Source of the DNA: Acidovorax sp. NCPPB 4044
Lineage (GTDB): Bacteria > Pseudomonadota > Gammaproteobacteria > Burkholderiales > Burkholderiaceae_C
Length of the DNA stretch: 64,000 nucleotides
Reading direction: 5' to 3'
Assembly: GCF_028069655.1 (NCBI RefSeq)
Contig: NZ_JAMCOS010000001.1
Coordinates: forward strand, 340,001-404,000
Shown one piece after another: positions 53,707 to 61,984 of the stretch; position 1 is the first letter of the stretch, and the number at the start of each line of letters is the position of its first letter. A model generated the notes under the pieces. That model searched no databases and was not told where the DNA came from. It saw only the letters and a program-made list of their open reading frames with translations. Made by a program: the position numbers and the translations under genes.

Positions 53707-56529
53707 TCAGCTTCCCGTACGGGGTTCCCGAGGACGCGTGGCTCCTTCGGTCTTCTGGAAGGCTGCGAGCAATTCCAACACTTCCGGGTGACCCTCCGAC
53801 CGGGCGATTCTCCGGGCCTGCTCCAGGCCCTCCCGGGCACCGGCCTGCAGTAGCAGCTTCACCACGGCAGTATGGCCCTTGGCCGCGGCCATCACCAGCG
53901 CCGTGTCTCCGTTGAAGGCGCGGTCTTCCACGCCGCAGATTTTGCGGCGCAGCAGCAGTTCGACCATGTCGGCATGCCCGTTGGCCGCCGCATACACGAC
54001 GGGGCTCGTGTGGTCGTCTTCGGTGGGTTTCCACCGCAGATCTTTCGGGGCGTTCCTGCGCAGCAGGGCATCGACGGTCTCGACGTGGCCATTGCTCACG
54101 GCCTCCTGGAACGGCTTCCGGTGAATGCTGACGAGGTATTCCCGGGGATTTGCGTCCAGCAGCAGTTCGAGCGCGGCCGTGTGGCCACGGCCGGCCGCGG
54201 CGATGATGTCCCCCTCGTCCGGCTTTCCGCCGGACTTCAGCAGCAGGTCCACCATCTCCGGTTGGCCCGTGATGGCCGCGTTTCTCAGCGGGTTGGCGCC
54301 TATCAAAGAGCCCTTGACCCTGGCCCCGGCGCCGATCAGGAACTCGGCAGCGCGCATGTTCTTCTGGTTCACTGCGCGCGCCAATGCTCCGTTCATGTCC
54401 CAATCGGGCTGTGAGAGGTTGCTCTTCGGGGCCAGCAGGGCCGCCATCTCGTAATGGCCGCGATCGAGCGCCTCCATGAGCGGCGTGACTCCACCGTGGA
54501 GGATTCCCGTGAAGGCTTTGGGATCGGCGCGGGCGTCCAGGAGCATCCGGGCGCAATCCATGCGGCCGTGGCGCGCGGCCTCGTGCAGGGCCGTGGTGCC
54601 GTCGCTGCTGTAGGCATTGACGTTGGCGCCGGCGCTGTGCAGCATCTTCACGATGGCGGTCTGGCCGGAAGCCGCGGCGACCATCAAGGGCGTGCGCCCC
54701 GTCCGAGATGCCGCATTGAGCATGCTGCGGGCCTTGGCATTCTGGAGACTGGCTTGCACCAGTACCCCCACCGAGGCCGCATCGCCTGCCTGCACGGCGA
54801 GGTAGAGCGCCGTCTCACCCTTCTGGTTGGATTTGCCGATATCGGCCTTGGCCTGCAGAAGCTGGTGCACCGTCGTGGTCCGGCCGTAGCGTGCGGCATG
54901 CAGGAGCGGGGTATCGCCCCGGGCGTTGGTGGTCTCGAGCAGCGCCGGTGTCATGAGCATCGAAACGAGGGAATCGGCCCCCGCGGCGACTGCGTGGTGC
55001 AGCAGGGTGTTCTTGTTGGCGTCCACCCACGATGAGGGCATGGGCAGTGTGGCCAGCCAGCTGGCGGTGGCGGTGTCGCCGGCCATGAGGCTCTTGGCCA
55101 CGGCGGCGGGCCGTTCGGCTTCGGGCAGGTTGTCTACCTCTTCCACGGCCTTGTTCACCAGGAACGATTCGATCGCCGGAGAGGCGGCCCGGTAACGCTG
55201 CAGCGCGGGGTGCATCAACGTGGCCTGCCATGAAGCGCCGCCTTGCTCCGCCGACGAGCGGATCAGCGCCCAGACCCGCTCGGGGTCGAGGCTGCGCAGT
55301 TCTTCGGGATCCTTCGTGACGGTGAGCGCATTCATGAGCAGCGCGGAGGACCACTCGCCGTCCGCAGGCAGATCGGACACCCGGACGTCGCGGTAGCCGG
55401 CCTCGCCTTCGGTGGTCGTCTCTTTGACGTAGAAGGCCCCGTCCGTGATCTGCTTGATCTTCCGGTTGCCTTCCTCGGTCGATGCGGTGTCGATGGCGGC
55501 GAATTTCTCCTTTTCCAGCAGCCCCTGCGTTTTCATGTTCTTCGCGATGGAGCGCATGAGCAGTGCCGGGTTCATGACGATGGAGTACGGCGCGTCCTCG
55601 TCGCCGGTGGGCTCGTGCTCGGAGATGACGACCATGCCTGGAATCGGGCCGAACCGGCTCTGCAGCCCCGCTTCCACGTTGTTCTCGTATTCGGTGCGCA
55701 GCTTGAATGCAGTCTCCAGCGTCAATGGGCGGCCCAGGTGCTCCCGGAAGTGCTCGTGGATTTCCGACAGGCAGGTCTCGGCGAGGTGGCTCACCAACTG
55801 CTCGGGGTTGACGCGGGCCCGCACGAACCCTGCGGCTTCTTCGGCATGGTTGCTGACGGCCTGCTGGTCGACGAAGCTGTCGCTGCGTTCGGCAACCTTG
55901 AATTCGTCCGCGAGGAAATTGCGGTAGCCGTTCACGTAATGGATTTCGTTGCCCGCATAGTGCTCGACACGGCCGTGCTTCGACTGGCTGAAATCGCGCA
56001 CGGCCTGGTCCAGCATGTTCTCCCAGGTCTTGCGTGCATGGGAGTGCAGGCCCTTGGCGAGGTTCATGTCCTGGACGGCCATGATCAGGTTGGACGTGGT
56101 GCCTTCGGAGCAGACCAGCAGCCCTTCGGCGAGGTTTTCGATGATCTCCATGCGCGTCGACAGCGGAATGGCTTCGTCGGCCATGGCCACGCACAGCGCG
56201 TCCAGCGACGCCTTGCCTTCGCCGTACAGGCGTGCGATTTGCGTGGAGAAATGCCCGTCGATCCCTGCCTCCACCCGGCTGCGGAACACGTCCAGCGCAT
56301 CCGCGGACTGCTGCGAGGTAGCGGAGGGGTGCTCGTGCAGAAAGGCTTTCAGCTTGCCGATGCCGGCCCGGTACTGGGTCATCAGCTGTTTGCCCCGCTC
56401 CGATTTCTCGAAGGCGCGTACGGAGGTGCCGTCCTGCCGCGGATCGTAGCGGACGGCTTTTTGCGCAGGGTAGGGTTCCGCAGCGGTATCCGCGCGCGGT
56501 GGGCGGTGGAAAAGGGGGGTGACTTGCAT
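53707..56529 (-). CDS. Ankyrin-repeat protein, candidate type III effector (paralogue 1)
   Basis: A 940-residue paralogue of the protein at 50821, similar along its whole length: the same N-terminal domain (TPLFHRPPR, VRAFEKSERGKQLMTQYRAG, EIHYVNGYRNFLADEF) and about twelve ankyrin repeats from residue 490 (ANKNTLLHHAVAAGADSLVS, DGTTALHEAARHGRMDCARM). The C-terminal repeats diverge most: here the last ones include a block around KDLRWKPTEDDHTSPVVYAA absent from the other copy. The two genes are tandem on the minus strand but each has its own PIP-like promoter. It has no signal peptide. Type III secretion and a plant target are inferences. Confidence 0.85.
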   Translation of the reverse strand: MQVTPLFHRPPRADTAAEPYPAQKAVRYDPRQDGTSVRAFEKSERGKQLMTQYRAGIGKLKAFLHEHPSATSQQSADALDVFRSRVEAGIDGHFSTQIARLYGEGKASLDALCVAMADEAIPLSTRMEIIENLAEGLLVCSEGTTSNLIMAVQDMNLAKGLHSHARKTWENMLDQAVRDFSQSKHGRVEHYAGNEIHYVNGYRNFLADEFKVAERSDSFVDQQAVSNHAEEAAGFVRARVNPEQLVSHLAETCLSEIHEHFREHLGRPLTLETAFKLRTEYENNVEAGLQSRFGPIPGMVVISEHEPTGDEDAPYSIVMNPALLMRSIAKNMKTQGLLEKEKFAAIDTASTEEGNRKIKQITDGAFYVKETTTEGEAGYRDVRVSDLPADGEWSSALLMNALTVTKDPEELRSLDPERVWALIRSSAEQGGASWQATLMHPALQRYRAASPAIESFLVNKAVEEVDNLPEAERPAAVAKSLMAGDTATASWLATLPMPSSWVDANKNTLLHHAVAAGADSLVSMLMTPALLETTNARGDTPLLHAARYGRTTTVHQLLQAKADIGKSNQKGETALYLAVQAGDAASVGVLVQASLQNAKARSMLNAASRTGRTPLMVAAASGQTAIVKMLHSAGANVNAYSSDGTTALHEAARHGRMDCARMLLDARADPKAFTGILHGGVTPLMEALDRGHYEMAALLAPKSNLSQPDWDMNGALARAVNQKNMRAAEFLIGAGARVKGSLIGANPLRNAAITGQPEMVDLLLKSGGKPDEGDIIAAAGRGHTAALELLLDANPREYLVSIHRKPFQEAVSNGHVETVDALLRRNAPKDLRWKPTEDDHTSPVVYAAANGHADMVELLLRRKICGVEDRAFNGDTALVMAAAKGHTAVVKLLLQAGAREGLEQARRIARSEGHPEVLELLAAFQKTEGATRPREPRTGS

Positions 56530-56550
56530 GGGCGCTCCGGGGATCGAACG

Positions 56551-56612
56551 ACGATAGGAGCGTCTTCCGCAGGTGCCACGCGCGCACCCGAAGCGATTGC
56601 CCGGCTGGCGCA
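56551..56612 (-). promoter_or_regulatory. PIP-box-like HrpX promoter of ankyrin gene 1
   Basis: On the minus strand TGCGC-N15-TTCGG (56612-56588) matches the PIP box with one mismatch, and TATCGT (56556-56551) fits YANNNT with the same 31-bp spacing as at the other ankyrin gene. The start codon follows 21 bp later. Confidence 0.65.
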
Positions 56613-56663
56613 GGGGCGTTTTTGCGCCATGGTGCCGCGCTGCGGGGCGCAGGCCTGCGCCAA

Positions 56664-56698
56664 GGAAAAAGCCATCGGCCGGGAGGGCGGATGGCTTT
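56664..56698 (-). terminator. Rho-independent terminator for metK
   Basis: Arms AAAGCCATC and GATGGCTTT close a 13-nt GC-rich loop. On the minus strand the stem runs into TTTTTCC; the opposite strand also has a short T-rich end, so it could act both ways. Confidence 0.75.
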
Positions 56699-56765
56699 CT
56701 TTGTGTGCCGTGGAACGGCGCGAGGGTGCGGCTTCGGGGCCGCCTGGCGGTCTGGGGCCTGGCCT

Positions 56766-57020
56766 ACAGCCCGGCCGCTGCGCGCAGCGCGGTGGCCTTG
56801 TGGTCTGCGTTCACATCGCTGCGCGATATGAACTCCGCCCCAAAGCCCAAGGCTTGGCCTAGACCCAAGCGCCGGGCCTCACAGCCCGGCCGCTGCGCGC
56901 AGCGCGGTGGCGTTGTGGTCTACGTTCACATCGCTGCGCGATATGAACTCCGCCCCAAAGCCCAAGGCTTGGCCTAGACCCAAGCGCCGGGCCTCACAGC
57001 CCGGCCGCTGCGCGCAGCGC
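56766..57020. repeat. 115-bp tandem repeat including the 3' end of metK
   Basis: Units at 56766-56880 and 56881-56995 differ at only a few bases; a third, partial unit (56996-57020) is the last part of metK itself (ACAGCCCGGCCGCTGCGCGC). Each unit carries the sequence of the last metK codons plus about 90 bp of downstream DNA, so the repeat arose by tandem duplication across the metK stop. Confidence 0.9.
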
Positions 57021-58175
57021 TTGGGCCTTGTCCGTCTTTTCCCAGGTGAACTCGGGTTCTTCGCGGCCGAAGTGGCCGTAGGCGGCGGTCTTCTCGTAGA
57101 TGGGGCGCAGCAGGTCGAGCATCTGGATGATGCCCTTGGGGCGCAGGTCGAAGTGCTCCTGCACCAGTGCGGCGATGCGGTCGTCGGGGATCACGCCCGT
57201 GCCTTCGGTGTAGACCGTGACGTTGATCGGGCGGGCCACGCCGATGGCGTAGCTCACCTGGATCTGGCACTGGCGCGCGAGGCCGGCGGCCACGATGTTC
57301 TTGGCCACGTAGCGTGCGGCGTAGGCGGCCGAGCGGTCGACCTTCGTCGGGTCCTTGCCGCTGAAGGCGCCGCCGCCGTGCGGGCAGGCGCCGCCGTAGG
57401 TGTCCACGATGATCTTGCGGCCCGTGAGGCCGCAGTCGCCCTGCGGGCCGCCGATGACGAAGCGGCCCGTGGGGTTGATGAGGTACTTCGTGTCCTGCAG
57501 CCATTCCTTGGGCAGCACGGGCTTGATGATCTCCTCGATCACCGCCTCGATGAAGCTGGCCTTCATCTTGGTGGGCGTCTCGGACTGGTCGGGATGGTGC
57601 TGGGTGGAGAGCACCACGGTATCGATGCTGTGGGGCTTGCCGTCCACGTAGCGCAGGGTCACCTGGCTCTTGGCGTCGGGGCGCAGGAAGGGCAGGCGGC
57701 CGTCCTTGCGCAGCTGGGCCTGGCGCTCCACGAGGCGGTGGGCGTAGTAGATGGGCGCGGGCATCAGCTCGGGCGTCTCGTCGCAGGCGTAGCCGAACAT
57801 CAGGCCCTGGTCGCCGGCACCGGTGTTGAGGTGGTCGTCGCTCGCGTGGTCCACGCCCTGGGCGATGTCGTTGGACTGCTTGTCGTAGGCCACGAGGACC
57901 GCGCAGCCCTTGTAGTCGATGCCGTAGTCGGTGTTGTCGTAGCCGATGCGCTTGATGGTGTCGCGCGCCACCTGGATGTAGTCGACGTGCGCGTTGGTGG
58001 TGATCTCGCCGGCGAGCACGACCAGGCCCGTGTTGGTCAGCGTCTCGGCGGCCACGCGGCTGCGGGGGTCTTCGCGGAAGATCGCGTCGAGGATGGCGTC
58101 GGAGATCTGGTCCGCCACCTTGTCGGGGTGGCCCTCGGACACCGATTCCGACGTGAAGAGAAAGTCGTTCGCCAT
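56994..58175 (-). CDS. metK: S-adenosylmethionine synthetase
   Basis: A 393-residue enzyme that makes SAM from methionine and ATP. All signatures are present: [20 protein letters not shown] (with the catalytic His), [18 protein letters not shown], the P-loop-like [20 protein letters not shown] and [19 protein letters not shown]. Length is normal. The ATG at 58175 is preceded by AGGAG 8 bp upstream. The gene is monocistronic and divergent from the acyltransferase genes; its last codons are repeated downstream. Confidence 0.98.
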   Translation of the reverse strand: MANDFLFTSESVSEGHPDKVADQISDAILDAIFREDPRSRVAAETLTNTGLVVLAGEITTNAHVDYIQVARDTIKRIGYDNTDYGIDYKGCAVLVAYDKQSNDIAQGVDHASDDHLNTGAGDQGLMFGYACDETPELMPAPIYYAHRLVERQAQLRKDGRLPFLRPDAKSQVTLRYVDGKPHSIDTVVLSTQHHPDQSETPTKMKASFIEAVIEEIIKPVLPKEWLQDTKYLINPTGRFVIGGPQGDCGLTGRKIIVDTYGGACPHGGGAFSGKDPTKVDRSAAYAARYVAKNIVAAGLARQCQIQVSYAIGVARPINVTVYTEGTGVIPDDRIAALVQEHFDLRPKGIIQMLDLLRPIYEKTAAYGHFGREEPEFTWEKTDKAQALRAAAGL

Positions 58176-58330
58176 TTGAATAAACTCCTGTGCTTTTTTG
58201 GCATTTTGGGCGTTGCCCTCAGCCTGGGGAGCCTTGGCGAACGCTTTAGCAGAGTTGTTTAACGTCGCCCTGCAAGTTGCTCTGTTTAACTCAGCGACCG
58301 CGCCATTCTACTGATACGGACCTGTCTCCG
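58176..58330. promoter_or_regulatory. Divergent leader region between metK and the acyltransferases
   Basis: On the minus strand TAGAAT (58308-58303) is a -10 candidate for metK, leaving a leader of about 120 nt. The leader has complementary GC runs (GGGCGTTGCCC; CAGCCTGGGGAGCC) that could fold, and ends in AGGAG. I looked for a SAM or SAH riboswitch core and could not place one. The acyltransferase promoter must overlap this region. Confidence 0.35.
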
Positions 58331-59203
58331 ATGCCCGCCCTGTTCCAGTTCTTCGCCCGCCTGCCGCTGCCCGTGCTCCATGCGCTGGGTGCGCTGCTGG
58401 GCTGGATCGCCTACCTCGCCTCGCCCACCTACCGGCGCCGCTTCAACGCCAATGCCGCGCAGGCGGGCTACCCGTTCGCGCGCGTGCGCGCCGCCGTGGG
58501 GCATGCGGGGCGCATGGTGACCGAGCTGCCGCGCCTGTGGCTGCGCGCCGATGCGCCGCCCTACCGCATCGAGGGGGGCGAGTGCGTCGAGGCGGCCTGG
58601 GCGGCCGGCCGCGGCATCGTCTTCCTTACGCCGCACATGGGCTGCTTCGAGCTGTCGGTGCAGGCGGCCGCGCTGCGCTGGAGCCCCGCGCACGGGCCCA
58701 TCACCATCCTCTACCGGCCCGCGCGACAGCCCTGGCTGGCCGAGATGATGCGCACCGCGCGCGACCGGCCCGGCATCCGCGCCGTGCCCACGGCGCTCAT
58801 GGGCGTGCGGCAGATGATCAAGGCGCTGCGCCGCGGCGAGGCCGTGGGCCTGCTGCCCGACCAGGTGCCGCCCGAGGGGCAGGGCCTGTGGGCGCCGTTC
58901 TTCGGCCAGCCGGCCTACACCATGACGCTGGCCGCGCGCCTCGTGCAGCAGACGGGCGCCACCCCGATCCTCGTGCGCTGCGAACGCCTGCCGCGCGGCC
59001 GCGGCTACGTCGTGCATTTCGGGCCGCTGCCCGAGCCGCTCTCCGATTCCCTCGAAACCGCCACCGTGCAGATCAACCAATCCATGGAACGCACCATCCG
59101 CCAGTCGCCCGACCAATACCTCTGGGGCTACGGCCGTTACAAGCAGCCGCGCGCCGAGCCGCACGCCGCCCAGCCGCCCGCCACGCCCGGAGACCGCGCA
59201 TGA
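58331..59203 (+). CDS. Lipid A biosynthesis acyltransferase (LpxL/HtrB-like), first copy
   Basis: A 290-residue membrane-anchored acyltransferase with an N-terminal helix (FFARLPLPVLHALGALLGWI). The catalytic motif is H-x4-E (PHMGCFELSV), followed by ITILYRPARQPWL and GEAVGLLPDQVPPEGQGLWA, typical of the LpxL/LpxM family that adds secondary acyl chains to lipid A. The ATG at 58331 was chosen over an upstream in-frame start because MPALFQFFARLPLP resembles the next gene's start. It overlaps that gene by 4 bp. Confidence 0.92.
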   Translation: MPALFQFFARLPLPVLHALGALLGWIAYLASPTYRRRFNANAAQAGYPFARVRAAVGHAGRMVTELPRLWLRADAPPYRIEGGECVEAAWAAGRGIVFLTPHMGCFELSVQAAALRWSPAHGPITILYRPARQPWLAEMMRTARDRPGIRAVPTALMGVRQMIKALRRGEAVGLLPDQVPPEGQGLWAPFFGQPAYTMTLAARLVQQTGATPILVRCERLPRGRGYVVHFGPLPEPLSDSLETATVQINQSMERTIRQSPDQYLWGYGRYKQPRAEPHAAQPPATPGDRA

Positions 59204-60072
59204 CGGCGGGGCGCTTCAACGTCGCGCTGATGCGGGTGCTCGCGCGGCTGCCGCTGCCGGTGCTGCGCGGCCTGGGCTGGCTGCTGGGGCAGGTGCTCTA
59301 CGTGCTGGCCAGGCCGCGCCGCAAGGTCGCGCTGCGCAACCTGGAGCTGTGCTTTCCGGAGGCCAGCGCCGCGCAGCGCCGGGCCTGGGCGCGCGAGACC
59401 TTCGTGCGGTTCTGCCAGTCGTGGCTGGACCGCAGCTGGCTCTGGATGGCGCCGCAGTCGGTGGTGGAGCAGCGCCTGGAGATCCACGGCGCGCTGGATG
59501 AACTGGAGGGCGACACGCCCACCATCGTCTTCGCGCCGCACTTCCTCGGCATGGACGCCGCGGGCACGGCGCTCACGTTGCAGACGGGCCGCGCGTTCAC
59601 GTCGATCTTCACGCCGCACCCCGACCCGGACATCGACGCCTGGCTCTTCGCCGGGCGCCAGCGCTTCGGCAATGTGCGCATGCTCAACCGCGGCGATGGC
59701 GTCAAGCCGATCCTGAGCGGCCTGCGCAAGGGCGGTCTGCTCTACCTGCTGCCCGACATGGATTTCGGGCCGGGCGATTCGCTGTTCGTGCCGTTCTACG
59801 GCATGCAGGCGGCCACCATCACCTCGCTCTCGCGCTTCGCGCGCCTGGGCCGAGCCAAGGTGGTGCCGCTGGTGGGCCGCATCACGCCGCGCGGCTACAG
59901 CGCCGAGATGATGCCGGCCTGGGAGCACTTCCCCACCGACGACCTCGAGGCCGACACCGCGCGCATGAACCGCGAGCTGCAGCAGTGGATCGACACCATG
60001 CCCGGCCAGTACTACTGGGTGCACAAGCGCTTCAAGACGCGCCCGGGCGGCGAGCCGTCGGTCTACCGGTAG
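59200..60072 (+). CDS. Lipid A biosynthesis acyltransferase (LpxL/HtrB-like), second copy
   Basis: A 290-residue paralogue of the previous gene, with the same N-terminal helix (ALMRVLARLPLPVLRGLGWL). The catalytic motif here is H-x4-D (APHFLGMDAAG). It also has GGLLYLLPDMDFGPGDSLFV, VPFYGMQAATITSLSRFARL and a YYWVHKRFKTRP end that matches LpxL. The two enzymes probably add different acyl chains or act at different positions of lipid A. The pair is translationally coupled (ATGA). Confidence 0.93.
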   Translation: MTAGRFNVALMRVLARLPLPVLRGLGWLLGQVLYVLARPRRKVALRNLELCFPEASAAQRRAWARETFVRFCQSWLDRSWLWMAPQSVVEQRLEIHGALDELEGDTPTIVFAPHFLGMDAAGTALTLQTGRAFTSIFTPHPDPDIDAWLFAGRQRFGNVRMLNRGDGVKPILSGLRKGGLLYLLPDMDFGPGDSLFVPFYGMQAATITSLSRFARLGRAKVVPLVGRITPRGYSAEMMPAWEHFPTDDLEADTARMNRELQQWIDTMPGQYYWVHKRFKTRPGGEPSVYR

Positions 60073-60114
60073 CCATCCGCGCGGTTGCCGGTGCAGGCGG
60101 ATTTGGATCAAAAA

Positions 60115-60163
60115 GGCTCCATGCCGCCGGATTCATTGAATAGTTTGCTATCTATTTAATAGT
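60115..60163 (-). repeat. Dispersed 49-bp repeat, copy D
   Basis: On the minus strand it begins ACTATTAAATAGATAGCAAA, then CTATTCAATGAATCCGGCGG and CATGGAGCC. The stop codon of the alpha/beta hydrolase (TAG, 60154-60152) lies inside it and its last residues (TIK) are coded by it. Confidence 0.85.
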
Positions 60164-61081
60164 GACCGGCCGCTGCAGGAAATCGCCGATCTCGCGCGCC
60201 ACGAGCGCGGGCTGCTCGTGCACGAGCCAGTGCGACGCGCCGGGCACCTCGCGCAGCCGCAGGTCGGGCACCCAGCGTTCCAGCCCGTCCAGCAGGCCGG
60301 GCCGCAGGGCCGGGTCGTCCAGCCCCCAGACCACGAGCGTGGGCCGCGCGATGGACAGCATGGCATCGGGCAGCGCCACGGCCTCGGCATGGGCGCCGCC
60401 CTCGCGCGGCGGGCGCAGGGGGCTGGCCCGGTAGTAGTTGCAGGGGCCCGTCAGGCCCTCGTCCCAGGTGGCGCGGTAGCGGCCCCGCAGCTCGGGCGTG
60501 AGCCAGTCGGGCGCCGTGCCGTCCGGGCGGCCGAAGAAGCCGAACAGCCGGCGGTAGCCATCGGCGGCGAGCATCGCCTCGGCGTCGGGCCGGCAGAGGA
60601 AGTGCATGTATTCGCTCGCCTGCTGCTGCTCCGGGCTGCGCTGCAGCTCCCGCAGGAAGGTGCCGGGGTGGGGCGAGTTCACGATCACGAGACGCTCCAG
60701 CAGGTCGGGCCGCTGGTTGGCGAAGTTCCAGGCCACGGCGCCGCCCCAGTCGTGCGCGACCAGGGCCGCCAGCCGGCCGCCGCCGGACGCCGGCCCGCAT
60801 TCGGCCTCGACCAGCGCCACCAGGTCCTGCACGAGGTGCTTCGCGCGGTACGACTCGGCGGCCTGGGGGCTGCTGGAGGGGGCGAAGCCGCGCAGGAAGG
60901 GCGCCACGCAGCGGTAGCCGCCGTTCTCGGGGCGCGCGAAGTGCTCCAGCATGCCGTCCCAGATGAAGGCGCCTTCCGGAAAACCGTGCAGGAAGACGAG
61001 CACCGGGCGGCCGCGCTCGCCGCTCGTGTGGCAGTGCAGGGTGATGCCGTGGGGCAGGGCGTGGAGGATGGTGTCGGTCAT
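60152..61081 (-). CDS. Alpha/beta hydrolase (epoxide hydrolase/haloalkane dehalogenase-like)
   Basis: A 309-residue hydrolase. The oxyanion motif is FLHGFPEGAFIWDGML, and the nucleophile elbow is VAHDWGGAVAW with Asp as nucleophile, as in epoxide hydrolases and dehalogenases. The acid residue is in VVWGLDDPALRPGLL and the base His is in VPGASHWLVHEQP. The substrate is unknown. The ATG at 61081 was preferred; one at 61105 adds eight residues. The last three residues and the stop come from repeat copy D. It is a separate unit, 52 bp after the engB stop on the same strand. Confidence 0.9.
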   Translation of the reverse strand: MTDTILHALPHGITLHCHTSGERGRPVLVFLHGFPEGAFIWDGMLEHFARPENGGYRCVAPFLRGFAPSSSPQAAESYRAKHLVQDLVALVEAECGPASGGGRLAALVAHDWGGAVAWNFANQRPDLLERLVIVNSPHPGTFLRELQRSPEQQQASEYMHFLCRPDAEAMLAADGYRRLFGFFGRPDGTAPDWLTPELRGRYRATWDEGLTGPCNYYRASPLRPPREGGAHAEAVALPDAMLSIARPTLVVWGLDDPALRPGLLDGLERWVPDLRLREVPGASHWLVHEQPALVAREIGDFLQRPVTIK

Positions 61082-61133
61082 GCGGCGGTGCGGTGGGGAG
61101 ACCACCCGCGCGTGCCTTGCTCCACGCGGGTCG

Positions 61134-61892
61134 TCAGGGGTTGTCGAGGGACTCGCCAGGGGCGTTGTCGTCGTCGGTGGCCGGCGCGGACGGTGCGGCC
61201 TCGGCCTCCGGGCCGGGCTCCACCACCGGGTGCGACCACTGCCAGAGCAGTTGGGCGACCTCGTCCACGCCCTGCTTCTTCAGGGCCGAGAACATCTTCA
61301 CCTCACCGCCGCCCGCCTGCAGTCGCGTGATGGACAGCACCTTGGCCTGCTCGGCGCGCGTGAGCTTGTCGGCCTTGGTGAGCAGCACGAGGAATTTGAG
61401 TCCCGCCTCGACGCGCGGGCGCACGGCCTCCAGCAGCGCCTCGTCCAGCTCGGTGAGGCCCAGGCGGGGATCGCACAGCAGCACGATGCCCGTGAGGCCC
61501 CGGCGCTGCACGAGGTAGTTCAGCATCACCTGCTGCCAGCGCTGCTTGTCCGAGCGCGAGACGGCCGCGTAGCCGTAGCCGGGCAGGTCGGCCAGCACGG
61601 CGTCGGTCGTGCCGTGGCGGCCCAGCGAGAACAGGTTGATGTGCTGCGTGCGCCCGGGCTTCTTGGAGGCGAAGGCGAGCTGCTTTTGCTGCGTGAGCGT
61701 GTTGATGCAGGTGGATTTGCCCGCGTTGGAGCGGCCCACGAAGGCGATCTCCGGCACCTCGATGGCCGGCAGGTGGTGCAGCTGCGCGGCGGTGGTCAGG
61801 AAACGGGCCGTGTGCATCCACCCCACGGCGACCTTGGCGTCGGGTGCGGGCGGGAGAGAGCCAGCAACTGGCGCATGTGATGTAGTCGTCAT
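61134..61892 (-). CDS. engB: Ribosome biogenesis GTPase EngB (YihA/YsxC)
   Basis: A 252-residue TRAFAC GTPase needed for large-subunit assembly. G motifs are clear: G1 FVGRSNAGKSTCIN, G2 GRTQHIN, G3 LADLPGYGYA, G4 LTKADKL. The C-terminal 40 residues form an acidic, Pro/Ala-rich tail (EPGPEAEAAPSAPATDDDNA) beyond the usual end of the family. The N-terminus precedes the core normally. The gene is divergent from the cytochrome c4 gene, 92 bp apart. Confidence 0.97.
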   Translation of the reverse strand: MTTTSHAPVAGSLPPAPDAKVAVGWMHTARFLTTAAQLHHLPAIEVPEIAFVGRSNAGKSTCINTLTQQKQLAFASKKPGRTQHINLFSLGRHGTTDAVLADLPGYGYAAVSRSDKQRWQQVMLNYLVQRRGLTGIVLLCDPRLGLTELDEALLEAVRPRVEAGLKFLVLLTKADKLTRAEQAKVLSITRLQAGGGEVKMFSALKKQGVDEVAQLLWQWSHPVVEPGPEAEAAPSAPATDDDNAPGESLDNP

Positions 61893-61984
61893 AAATGGGG
61901 GTTAGCAGGGAGACGCCCGCGAAGGGGCGCATTGTAAGATTGACGGGCTTTGCGGCACCCTTCTACAACACAGAACCCCCCGAT

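Larger units (their letters stand above)
56530..56993. other. Gap between ankyrin gene 1 and metK
   Basis: This 464-bp gap contains, from left to right, the PIP-like promoter of the leftward ankyrin gene (56551-56612), a terminator facing the end of metK (56664-56698) and the two full 115-bp tandem units (56766-56995). Several frames are open through it only because of the repeats; no gene is supported. Confidence 0.75.

Noticed and set aside
56573..58262. Plus-strand frames through the 115-bp repeats and metK
   Set aside because: Open only because the repeat has no stop in that frame and metK is GC-rich; no start signal or domain.
58176..58330. SAM or SAH riboswitch before metK
   Set aside because: The leader can fold, but I could not place any conserved riboswitch core; covariance search would be needed to claim one.
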